Shown here piece by piece: positions 44,093-51,861 of a DNA stretch of 64,000 nucleotides (the stretch's first letter is position 1; each line of letters begins with the position of its first letter). Below the pieces are notes generated by a model. That model saw only the letters and a program-made list of their open reading frames with translations, was not told the DNA's origin and searched no databases. The stretch is from Clostridiales bacterium CHKCI006 (GTDB taxonomy: Bacteria > Bacillota_I > Bacilli_A > Erysipelotrichales > Coprobacillaceae), in NCBI GenBank assembly GCA_900018345.1, contig FCNA01000124.1, forward strand, positions 1 to 64,000, read 5' to 3'. Made by a program: the position numbers and the translations under genes.

Positions 44093-44246
44093 GGAAAACA
44101 AAGTACACCGTCAAATGCACAACCAGCTTTAAAAAAGACTACAAATGGGCAATCATACGTGGCATGAAGATTGAATTGCTGGAGCAAGACATGGCACTGC
44201 ATATGCTGGATCGTACCGGATCGCACAGCACCTGCTTGGCAAATAA
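44089..44246 (+). pseudogene. Collapsed YafQ-type toxin gene
   Basis: The frame begins as a YafQ toxin (KYTVKCTTSFKKDYKWAIIRGMKIELLEQ) and then jumps to LDRTGSHS, the sequence that normally ends such toxins (L-x-R-T-G-T/S-H-S-D-L-F), so about 45-50 codons including the catalytic His/Asp core are missing. A further one-base loss puts the natural ending CTGCTTGGCAAATAA out of frame, and the reading frame runs on through its own terminator. It cannot encode an active RNase. It directly follows the intact antitoxin. Confidence 0.75.
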
Positions 44247-44256
44247 GCCGTCTGTT

Positions 44257-44287
44257 GCCGTATGGGAAAACCTGTACGGCGTTTTTT
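44257..44287 (+). terminator. Terminator of the antitoxin/toxin unit
   Basis: GCCGTA ... TACGGC with an inner GG/CC pairing and a T6 run. Confidence 0.85.
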
Positions 44288-44459
44288 CTGTGTTGCTCAG
44301 AGTTCCGCTTCTCGATCATGGAACTTATCCTGTTTCTGGCGGGTAAAGTCCTCTACCATTTTTCAGGTGAAGATAAAATTGCACTTGCCCTGTAAAACGC
44401 ACATATAGAAGAATGATTGACACATTTCTCATGTCTGTTTCTTCGGAAATGAAAATACG

Positions 44460-44522
44460 CTAAGCGACTGCTTCACTAACCATGTCAAAAGCCATGATTA
44501 AGAATTCACTTAGCGCATTCAT
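44460..44522 (-). CDS. Predicted 20-residue amphipathic peptide
   Basis: A short frame encoding MNALSEFLIMAFDMVSEAVA overlaps the stop of the preceding gene by ATGA, the coupling used throughout this cluster, and GGAG lies directly in front. Placed on an alpha-helix at 100 degrees per residue, Asn2, Ser5, Glu6, Asp13, Ser16 and Glu17 all fall in one 120-degree sector and the rest is hydrophobic. It has no leader and a net charge of -3. Size and pattern recall phenol-soluble modulins and other leaderless membrane-active peptides, or a small transporter subunit. Chance is possible for so short a frame; no homologue is known to me. Confidence 0.4.
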   Translation of the reverse strand: MNALSEFLIMAFDMVSEAVA

Positions 44523-45250
44523 CTCCAGCTCATGATTCGAGAGATACCTAGCGCTAACAGCGCAACGATCAAAAGGATCCCCAGCCAATAGCTTAAGGGC
44601 ATACCTAAAAGCGTATGCAAACTCAGATACGATTTCATCCGGTCCCACTGTTCATCACGGTTTTCAACGACCATGACCTGATGCAAGTAACCTTTCTCGA
44701 TACGATAAAGATGATAATGGTGAAAATAAGGTGTCTTGTCCGTTACAACAAGAATGGCTTGATCCTGGCAGGCTTCTTCCAGACCATTGACCATACGTTT
44801 GATCATTTGAGGCGATTGATGTGTAAATGGATAAGACAAAATCACCAGTTCAGCCATCATGCTTAAATTCAAAGCGAAAAAGGCACGCTCTCTTTGGGCT
44901 AATGATAGCTGTTGGCAGGGGCGATTGCGGCAGCGCGTTAAACCCAAACGTCTAAGCCATTTTTTTAGTATGCCAAGATCGACCCGGTGATAGACCCCAA
45001 GGTCCATCACAGACCGGGATAAATCATACACCGTTTGACCCACGATCTTATCCGGCCAGCTCCCTTCGATCTCGATATGACGCTCATCGATGGTCTTCCC
45101 TTTTAACAGCAACAGATCTACCAAAGCCTGGGTTGTCTTTTCATCTGCACTTTGTAACAGGCAGAGCTGTCCAGGTTTGATTTCCATCTGACCATCCCGA
45201 ATACGGATCTTATCATAGTAAGGGATCCAAATATGTCTGATCTTCAACAT
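44519..45250 (-). CDS. Degenerate ABC ATPase-like protein with C-terminal membrane anchor
   Basis: A 243-residue protein that aligns throughout with the ATPase domains of its neighbours (MLKIRHIWIPYYDK against MLEIRQLCIQYGKR and MLELKHLTVRYGEH). The P-loop is CLLQSADEKTT where the others have CLVGPSGSGKTT: all glycines are lost and one residue is deleted. The signature is QQLSLAQRERA and Walker B is ELVILSYPF, without the Asp and Glu. The C-terminus adds a membrane segment (YWLGILLIVALLALGISRI). Only the fold seems preserved, so it is probably a non-hydrolysing partner or regulator rather than an ATPase. It follows the ABC/FtsX gene 45338-47131 by 87 bases. Confidence 0.7.
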   Translation of the reverse strand: MLKIRHIWIPYYDKIRIRDGQMEIKPGQLCLLQSADEKTTQALVDLLLLKGKTIDERHIEIEGSWPDKIVGQTVYDLSRSVMDLGVYHRVDLGILKKWLRRLGLTRCRNRPCQQLSLAQRERAFFALNLSMMAELVILSYPFTHQSPQMIKRMVNGLEEACQDQAILVVTDKTPYFHHYHLYRIEKGYLHQVMVVENRDEQWDRMKSYLSLHTLLGMPLSYWLGILLIVALLALGISRIMSWR

Positions 45251-45337
45251 CTGACCACCTTCTCTCTACCACCAGTATATCATATATTAATATTATTTAA
45301 AATTATTTTTGTATCGAAATAGTGCTTTGTTCCGTTC

Positions 45338-47131
45338 TTAACGACGAAAATAAGCAGCAGGTGTGAATTGATTGACTTTTACTAAAGAAATGACAGAAGG
45401 CAGGATCAGAATACCTAAGGAAGTCGCATAGCCAATACCAAGTAATGGCAAGATCTCAAAGGATCCTAAAATACCTAGCTGAATCAATACTATACTGGTC
45501 AAAAGAACATCGATGACACTGGCAAGAAAGAAGAAGAGAGACTGAAAGAAAATATCCCAGACAACCAGCTGAAAAATGGCCTTCTTGGTCAAGCCATTCG
45601 CCCGCAGTAAGCAAAATTCTCCTTCACGGTTCACGATATAACGTGAGTAGATGATCATCAACATCAACAATACAATCAAATAAAGAGCAATCGAGGTAAT
45701 GCGCATATAATTGGCAGTAGCTTCAATACTCGTCCGAATTTCATCAACCGCCACATATTCACAGTTTACATAACTATTTTGAAAATGCGACTGAATCTGT
45801 GTCCGTAGCTGATAGACAGCCGAATACTTATCCGCATAAATCAAATACATACTACTGGTGGAAGTGGCTGGATAACGCTCAGCAAAGAGTGATTTGGGTA
45901 AATAGATAACAAGCTCAAACTGTCCATAACGATTCGTGTGTACACTATCGAGATATCCGGCAATCTCCAAACGCTCCCCATCTACTTCGATACTTGAAAC
46001 AGACCCCAGGCGCTCATGTAAGGCATAACTGATATAGATGCCTTCTTCATCAGCAAATTGCGCTTCATTCATGCGCATGGTGTAAGGCTGTATTTCCACA
46101 GTTTCTGTCATTCCATCCAGCGAAGTCGTCTGAATCGAAAACGGCAATATCTCCGCAACATAGTTCAAGGACTCCAGATAGTCGACATCCTCCTGGCTCA
46201 ACACAGGTGCGTCCTTTTGATATCTTTGTCCTGCCAAATCATTGGTCAGGATAATTTCTGTATTTGAAAGTTGCGTCATCATGTCTTCCTGCTGTCCAAC
46301 AATCTGATCAGCGACCACGGTTGAAACTAAGAAAACCGCAATCACCAGCCCACAGAGCAAAGATAAAAGTGTCTTGCTTTTCCAGTTTTTTCTAAAATAT
46401 GTCCATACATAACCCGGCAAAGAAAACTGCGGATAGCGATGGCAAGCCCTTTCTTCTCTCAACTGCTCAGGTTCTTTTTGGCGTAAACAACGAATCTCAT
46501 GATCTTCAATACCATAGATTCGATCGGCTGCCTCTTTCACAACCTCGGCATGCGTGGCAGCTACGATCATGATCTTTTCTTCCCTGGCTAACTGCTTTAA
46601 TAGCGCAACCAGGTGCCGTGCATTCGAACTGTCCAAAGCACTGGTCGGTTCATCCAAAATCAACAACACCGGTCTTTTGACCAGGGCTGCAGCGATGGCT
46701 ACACGCTGACGTTGCCCGCCACTCAATGTATCGAGTTTTTCCTTACCACTAAGACCTTTTAACTGCATGCGCTCCAGCCACTGCGAGATTTCATCATCAC
46801 TTAATGACTGACTGGCCAGTCTTGCGGATAGGCGCAAATTCTCACTGACATTGAGATGTTCGATCAGCTGATGATCCTGAAAGACATAGCCGATCTGGAA
46901 GCGGCGTACTCTTGCCTTGGCCTGTTCGCTCTTCAAATGAATACGTCTGCCATTCAAACGATAGATACAGTCTACCGTCTCATCCAATAACCCCAACAAA
47001 TATAAAAATGTCGTTTTCCCGCTGCCGCTAGGTCCGACTAGACACGCCAGTTCCCCTTCATAAAATACGATGGGCTCACGGCTAATCACTGGTTGCCTTA
47101 AAGGCAGTTTTACTTTCTTCAGTTCAATCAA
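45338..47131 (-). CDS. Fused ABC ATPase-FtsX/MacB-type permease (I)
   Basis: A 597-residue single-chain transporter. The ATPase at 1-215 has Walker A GPSGSGKT (33-40), Q-loop IGYVFQDHQ, signature LSGGQRQR, Walker [13 protein letters not shown] and H-loop VAATHAEV. TM1 is TLLSLLCGLVIAVFLVSTVV (about 255-275). An extracytoplasmic domain of roughly 190 residues (LNYVAEILPFS, EEGIYISYALHERLG, VIYLPKSLF) follows, then three membrane segments typical of FtsX domains. The ATG at 47137 touches the ribosome site; TTG at 47131 is better spaced and gives the MIEL-K start shared by its neighbours. It begins the second transcription unit of the cluster. Confidence 0.85.
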   Translation of the reverse strand: MIELKKVKLPLRQPVISREPIVFYEGELACLVGPSGSGKTTFLYLLGLLDETVDCIYRLNGRRIHLKSEQAKARVRRFQIGYVFQDHQLIEHLNVSENLRLSARLASQSLSDDEISQWLERMQLKGLSGKEKLDTLSGGQRQRVAIAAALVKRPVLLILDEPTSALDSSNARHLVALLKQLAREEKIMIVAATHAEVVKEAADRIYGIEDHEIRCLRQKEPEQLREERACHRYPQFSLPGYVWTYFRKNWKSKTLLSLLCGLVIAVFLVSTVVADQIVGQQEDMMTQLSNTEIILTNDLAGQRYQKDAPVLSQEDVDYLESLNYVAEILPFSIQTTSLDGMTETVEIQPYTMRMNEAQFADEEGIYISYALHERLGSVSSIEVDGERLEIAGYLDSVHTNRYGQFELVIYLPKSLFAERYPATSTSSMYLIYADKYSAVYQLRTQIQSHFQNSYVNCEYVAVDEIRTSIEATANYMRITSIALYLIVLLMLMIIYSRYIVNREGEFCLLRANGLTKKAIFQLVVWDIFFQSLFFFLASVIDVLLTSIVLIQLGILGSFEILPLLGIGYATSLGILILPSVISLVKVNQFTPAAYFRR

Positions 47132-47148
47132 ACCCATCCCTCCTTCAA

Positions 47149-47170
47149 TTAAAGTAACCGTTTACATTAA
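47149..47170. promoter_or_regulatory. cre-like / LacI-family-type palindrome
   Basis: On the - strand ATGTAAACGGTTACT differs from the CcpA cre consensus W-T-G-N-A-A-R-C-G-N-W-W-W-C-A only at the last base. The full 22-base element is palindromic around CG with four mismatched positions. It lies between the -10 and the start codon, a place where binding would repress. Confidence 0.5.
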
Positions 47171-47181
47171 CTTCTATACTC

Positions 47182-47187
47182 ATTATA
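47182..47187 (-). promoter_or_regulatory. -10 box of the 45338-47131 transcription unit
   Basis: TATAAT on the - strand, 51 bases before the start; no clear -35. It lies after the terminator of the upstream unit. Confidence 0.45.
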
Positions 47188-47241
47188 CAATAAAGGCCAC
47201 ATTCTGCCTATGCATCATTTGAAAATCAACCTATTTTGTTT

Positions 47242-47277
47242 TTGAAAATCAGGTTGTCCGTCCCCAGGCAACCTGAT
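47242..47277 (-). terminator. Terminator inside the ABC cluster
   Basis: ATCAGGTTG ... CAACCTGAT with an 11-base loop followed by TTTTC on the - strand, just after the 47283-49340 gene. Confidence 0.85.
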
Positions 47278-47282
47278 CACAC

Positions 47283-49340
47283 TCATACCTTTCGATAATA
47301 ATAGAAACGCGATAAGACCGTCTGGATGATCGTCAGGATCAATACACATCCCGCTATGCCTAGACTCTCCAAAGATAGCCATCCGATCGGTGCATAGAGA
47401 TTCATATCCCATGTGCAATAGAAGATGATGATCAGAATCGGTACAGCCAGTATCAAGACGATCAATGATTGGATCACGATATCCCTTCCAATCAAGCCAC
47501 GCCATTCTTCTTTCTTCATGCCATTGTTCTGGAAATACTTCACATCTCGCTTATTTTTCTGATAGTAGAAGATGCCATATACATAGGATAATATCAAACC
47601 TGTCGCAATGACTGCGATCAATGCAATCAACGTCATCCTGACGATATAGTTCTGCTGTGCCGCTCTGGCCTCGGTATCCATATAGCTGCTGCCTGTCGTA
47701 ATTTGACTGGACAAGGCATGAATTTCCTGCGTTACCTCTTCCAGATAGGCTGTATCATCCACATAAACGCGATACGCATTACATCCCCATGCCATGTCCA
47801 TTGGCGTTTGGGCCACGCTGCTACGCATCTTTTCCATCTTTTCAATCGGCAGATAGATATTACCTCCCCCGATATCTTCGATATACCAGTTCTCGATGAA
47901 TCCAGCTATTGGAATCTCCAGATCCACCCCGACATAGATCGGATTATGCATCGTGACCTGAGTATCCACATTATCAATGGCACTGGTCACTGTCGCTTCT
48001 GACAGATAAACGCCTACCGGTAAATATACTGTGGTCTTTAATGTACTTCCCTTAAACTTTTCCATATCCGCATCCGTATAGCCCAGATTATAGAATAAGC
48101 TGCGGCTCAAATAAGCCCCATTCTCTGCCGCTTCTGTACTGACTACATGCTGCTTGCTGTCAAACTGCTGGGATGGATAATACGGAATGAAATAACCTGT
48201 ACTCACGCCTCCATCCATGGTAATCTCGTTCTTTGCCTCACTGCCATCCGCAAATGTGATATCTATGTGATTCTCAAAGTCCACATCATATTCTAACGGA
48301 TTTTCGATAAACGATGCCCAATAATATGGATAGACAGCCTCCACATGGTCGATCCCTCTCAAGTTTTCTAGCATACCATCCTCAAAGGCCGCATTCTGTT
48401 CACTATAGCTAAATGACTCTCCTCCCATGATCGGTACTGTCTGATTGATCACACTGATCTCTCCTTGGGATAATAATCCCATGATCTCATTTTGCAAAGA
48501 CAGATACTGGGTGCGATAAAAGATCAGAAACGCACTGATCGCTACCACGATTGCACTCATGATGCTGTATAATAAAAACATTGAAAATTGACGATCCACC
48601 TTCTGAGATACATACTTCCACAAATATTTCCCATTCAAACGGCTGAACTTTAGTTCCTTTTTCGCCTGCTCATGTTCCTGGCATTCCGGTTCCTTAACAC
48701 TGATCAGCCGACCATCTTCAATTCGATATAGATGTCTCACCTGCTCATAGATATCTTCATCATGGGTTGTCACCAGGATGATCTTTGCATACTTCTCTGC
48801 CACTTCTTCCAACAGTCCATAGATTTCCTGCTTCAGTTCCGGATCCAAAGAGGCAGTCATCTCATCACAAAGGATCACTTCTGTCCCCTTCGCTAAGGCC
48901 TGTGCTAATGCCAGGCGTTGTTTCTCTCCTCCTGATAGCTGATCAGGGAAGCTCTTTGGTCCTATGTCCAGATGAACCATCCCCAGATAACGCTGGATAT
49001 CTGAAGTACTTAGTTCGATTCCTGCCATATTGGCATACAGACGCATATTATCATAACAACTCATATCACTCACAAAATTCTCTGTCTGTGATAAATAAGC
49101 AAATTGATTTCTGATCAATGTCTTCCGTTCTTCATCCGATAGTGCCATCAGATCTACACCATTCACCCGATAAGTTTCGCACTGATGATCGATATGATCC
49201 ATCAAAGCATTCAGGATACTGGACTTACCCGAACCACTTTCACCAATGATACAGGTTAATCCGATATCTGCCCATAGATCCGCTTGCTTTAGAATCTGTC
49301 GCTTGCCATACTGTATACATAATTGCCTGATCTCCAACAT
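47283..49340 (-). CDS. Fused ABC ATPase-FtsX/MacB-type permease (II)
   Basis: A 685-residue single-chain transporter. The ATPase (1-220) has GESGSGKS (33-40), FAYLSQTENF, LSGGEKQRLALAQALAKGTEVILCDEMTASLD in order (Walker B reads CDEM) and TTHDEDIYEQ. TM1 lies near 250-270 (FSMFLLYSIMSAIVVAISAFLIF). The extracytoplasmic domain (about 275-585) contains VEAVYPYYWA, NGAYLSRSLFYNLGY, LKTTVYLPVGVYLS, IAGFIENWYIED and CNAYRVYVDD. Three terminal membrane segments follow. The two preceding stand-alone proteins carry the same extracytoplasmic landmarks. The ATG follows GGAGGTGGGTAGG, one codon after the upstream stop. Confidence 0.87.
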   Translation of the reverse strand: MLEIRQLCIQYGKRQILKQADLWADIGLTCIIGESGSGKSSILNALMDHIDHQCETYRVNGVDLMALSDEERKTLIRNQFAYLSQTENFVSDMSCYDNMRLYANMAGIELSTSDIQRYLGMVHLDIGPKSFPDQLSGGEKQRLALAQALAKGTEVILCDEMTASLDPELKQEIYGLLEEVAEKYAKIILVTTHDEDIYEQVRHLYRIEDGRLISVKEPECQEHEQAKKELKFSRLNGKYLWKYVSQKVDRQFSMFLLYSIMSAIVVAISAFLIFYRTQYLSLQNEIMGLLSQGEISVINQTVPIMGGESFSYSEQNAAFEDGMLENLRGIDHVEAVYPYYWASFIENPLEYDVDFENHIDITFADGSEAKNEITMDGGVSTGYFIPYYPSQQFDSKQHVVSTEAAENGAYLSRSLFYNLGYTDADMEKFKGSTLKTTVYLPVGVYLSEATVTSAIDNVDTQVTMHNPIYVGVDLEIPIAGFIENWYIEDIGGGNIYLPIEKMEKMRSSVAQTPMDMAWGCNAYRVYVDDTAYLEEVTQEIHALSSQITTGSSYMDTEARAAQQNYIVRMTLIALIAVIATGLILSYVYGIFYYQKNKRDVKYFQNNGMKKEEWRGLIGRDIVIQSLIVLILAVPILIIIFYCTWDMNLYAPIGWLSLESLGIAGCVLILTIIQTVLSRFYYYRKV

Positions 49341-49342
49341 TC

Positions 49343-50317
49343 CTACCCACCTCCTCTTGAAAACAACATCCGATCATTATCTTCCTGTGCTTCCATCTCG
49401 TCCTCACCCAGGATAAAATGGTCAATATCCTGAAGTAGTAAATTTCCCAGATCTGCCATACCGACATCTCCATTACACTCTACAATATAAGTATTCGGTA
49501 CCCATAAGGATTCGTCTTCCGCTAACTCAACCGTTTTATCCACACTATCATAGATTTCCTTTGACTGTTCATATGGATAATAAATGAAGCCTCCAGGGTG
49601 GTCTCTTTGCGCTATCACTCCCTCTATTTCAAATGAATACTCGATGATCTTATACTGAGTCACTTCTCTTGCATCAAATTCAATCGTTCTCTCCACTCCT
49701 GTTTCAAAATTCATCTCAGGTATTCCTGTATGAATCATATGTGTCGCTAAAGGGATCATGATCTGTGTATGCAATGTTAAGTGTTCACTATCTATATCTA
49801 CCGCATTATCATTCTTGTTTTTATCCAGTCCTAAACACTCAAGCATATATTCAGTTACATAAATACCCGAATCACAATCAAACCGATGGGCTATTCTTCT
49901 ACCGCTTGTCAGCGTATTTTCATCTATATAAGCAATTGAATAAAGCACTTTTACAGAATTATTTGCATCTTTTTCATATGGAATGGTGAAAGCCTGCGTA
50001 TTTCCATCTAATTCCCATTGTATTTCATACTTTCTAAAAGGATCATCATATTCATCATTCGTTCCTATCTCTAAATCATAATATGGATAGATTGCCTTAA
50101 TTGTATCGTTTGGTTTTATGGTAGAGATTGCCTCCAATGGGAGCGATTCGTTATCCGTTGGAAAAATGACTGCATCATAAAGCTCATCAAAATAGCCGTT
50201 GGAATTGCTGGCAAGGTAATACATGGTATTCAACTTTGTATTAGCCAGTTCAGCTAGTTTGAAAAAGCCAAATGTTCCTGCGATAACAACTATCACTAAT
50301 ATAATAATTTTCTTCAT
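49343..50317 (-). CDS. Single-anchor extracytoplasmic domain protein, tandem copy 2
   Basis: A 324-residue protein with an N-terminal uncleaved-looking anchor (IIILVIVVIAGTFGFFKLAEL) and a large acidic outside domain. Landmarks IKAIYPYYDLEIG, SGIYVTEYMLECLGL, LTLHTQIMIPLATHM, FEIEGVIAQRDHPGGFIYYPYEQSKEI and WVPNTYIVECNGD correspond in order to the extracytoplasmic domain of the adjacent ABC/FtsX protein (VEAVYPYYWA, NGAYLSRSLFYNLGY, LKTTVYLPVGVYL, IAGFIE...NIYLPIEKMEKM, WGCNAYRVYVDD). It therefore looks like a free-standing sensor or substrate-binding module of the transporter. It ends RGGG immediately before the ABC gene. About 85% identical by eye to its upstream twin. Confidence 0.72.
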   Translation of the reverse strand: MKKIIILVIVVIAGTFGFFKLAELANTKLNTMYYLASNSNGYFDELYDAVIFPTDNESLPLEAISTIKPNDTIKAIYPYYDLEIGTNDEYDDPFRKYEIQWELDGNTQAFTIPYEKDANNSVKVLYSIAYIDENTLTSGRRIAHRFDCDSGIYVTEYMLECLGLDKNKNDNAVDIDSEHLTLHTQIMIPLATHMIHTGIPEMNFETGVERTIEFDAREVTQYKIIEYSFEIEGVIAQRDHPGGFIYYPYEQSKEIYDSVDKTVELAEDESLWVPNTYIVECNGDVGMADLGNLLLQDIDHFILGEDEMEAQEDNDRMLFSRGGG

Positions 50318-50326
50318 GGCTCGCCA

Positions 50327-51292
50327 TCACCTCGCAAATAGCATCCGATCGTCATCGCCCTGCGCTTCCATCTCATCCTCACCCAGGATAAAATGGTCGA
50401 TATCCTCTAATAGTAAATTTCCCAGATCTGACATACTGACATCTCCATTACACTCTACAATATAAGTATTCGGTACCCATAAGGATTCGTCTTCTGCTAA
50501 CTCAACCGTTTTATCCACACTATCATAGATTTCCTTTGACTGCTCATATGGATAATAAATAATGCCTCCCGGGTGGTCTCTTTGCGCTATCACTCCCTCT
50601 ATTTCAAATGAATAATCGATGATCTTATACTGGGTAACTTCTCTTGCGTCAAATCTTCTCTCAAAAATCTCTTCTGTCTCTGGATCAGTTGTCATATATC
50701 CCGTTTCAATAACATGTGTCGCTAAAGGAATCATGATCTGTGTATGCAATGTTAAGTGCTCACTATCTATATCTACCGCATTATCATTCTTATTTTTATC
50801 CAGGCCTAAACACTCAAGCATGTATTCAGTGACATAGATACCCGAATCGCAATCAAACCGATGAGCTATCCTTCTACCACTTGTCAGCGTATTTTCGTCT
50901 ACATATGCAATCAATCTCATTGAATTTACACTATGATCTGTTTCTCTTTCATACGGAATAACAAATGATTCAATACTATCATCTAATTCCCATTGTACTT
51001 CGTATTTTCGTAACGTAAGGATGTATTCATCATTCGTTCCTATCTCTAAATCATAATAAGGATAGATTGCCTTAATTGTATCGTTAGATTTTATGGTAGA
51101 TATTGTCTCCAATGGTAACGATTCATTATCCGTTGGAAAAATGACTGCATCTTTTCTTTCATCAAAATAACCATTAAAATTGCTGGCAAGGTAATACATG
51201 GTATTTAATTTTGTATTAGCCAGTTCAGCTAGCTTGAAAAAGCCAAATGTTCCTGCGATAACAACTATCACTAATATAATGATTTTCCTCAT
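50327..51292 (-). CDS. Single-anchor extracytoplasmic domain protein, tandem copy 1
   Basis: A 321-residue paralogue of the following gene, with the same anchor and landmarks. Long blocks are identical (for example DENTLTSGRRIAHRFDCDSG and HLTLHTQIMIPLATH), while differences are grouped near residues 42-47, 90-122 and 198-214. The gap between the copies is only 9 bases. The pattern points to a recent tandem duplication followed by change confined to a few surface patches, or by gene conversion of the rest. No function is known for either; they are probably accessory modules of the ABC/FtsX transporter encoded next. Confidence 0.72.
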   Translation of the reverse strand: MRKIIILVIVVIAGTFGFFKLAELANTKLNTMYYLASNFNGYFDERKDAVIFPTDNESLPLETISTIKSNDTIKAIYPYYDLEIGTNDEYILTLRKYEVQWELDDSIESFVIPYERETDHSVNSMRLIAYVDENTLTSGRRIAHRFDCDSGIYVTEYMLECLGLDKNKNDNAVDIDSEHLTLHTQIMIPLATHVIETGYMTTDPETEEIFERRFDAREVTQYKIIDYSFEIEGVIAQRDHPGGIIYYPYEQSKEIYDSVDKTVELAEDESLWVPNTYIVECNGDVSMSDLGNLLLEDIDHFILGEDEMEAQGDDDRMLFAR

Positions 51293-51350
51293 AATTTCAC
51301 CTACTTGTTGTATATCAAGATGGAGTGGTATATAGATGATTGATCCTAAC

Positions 51351-51857
51351 TTATTTGAATGACCTTATCATCTGCGTCGAATCATCAACAGGACCTGACC
51401 CCCCATCAATATAAGACATTGAAATGGTACACTCTTTTCCATCCATGGTTATCGTTACGCACTCTTTTTCTGTTAATAACTCCGCATAATACTGCTGAAT
51501 GTTCTCTATTTCAGATGTATTAAAGAAATATGGGAGCAGGCTATCCAGATCAGTGGAAAAGGTGTATAAGGCAGAATCTTCACCGACTCCTAGATAACAA
51601 TCTACACCATTGAGAATGATGCTATACTTTGTATCATAGGGAGAATCCTGAATATAGTCATTATCGAAAGTGCTGATCAAATGGTACACTAATAATTCTG
51701 CAGGTACTTTTTCTTCCAGATAAGCGATATCCAGTGTTTTAGACGTGAATGATGAACAACCATAAATCAATGATAGAACCAGGGAAAGAAGAATCAAATT
51801 GATTTTTTCATCCTTGCGTCCACTCTCCTTCCTATGTTCACGTTTTTTGACTACCAT
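51351..51857 (-). CDS. Small lipoprotein of the ABC cluster
   Basis: A 168-residue protein. After a basic N-terminus (KKREHRKESGRKDEK) comes a lipoprotein signal LILLSLVLSLIYGC and an outside domain with two more Cys (GVDCYLGVG, KECVTITMDGKECTISMSY). The open frame begins at 51926 inside the preceding ABC gene; ATG 51857, just after that gene's stop at 51862, is the better start, although its ribosome site is weak. I do not recognise the domain. It may be an immunity-type or substrate-capture lipoprotein for the transporter; that is a guess from position. Confidence 0.6.
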   Translation of the reverse strand: MVVKKREHRKESGRKDEKINLILLSLVLSLIYGCSSFTSKTLDIAYLEEKVPAELLVYHLISTFDNDYIQDSPYDTKYSIILNGVDCYLGVGEDSALYTFSTDLDSLLPYFFNTSEIENIQQYYAELLTEKECVTITMDGKECTISMSYIDGGSGPVDDSTQMIRSFK

Positions 51858-51861
51858 TGGT

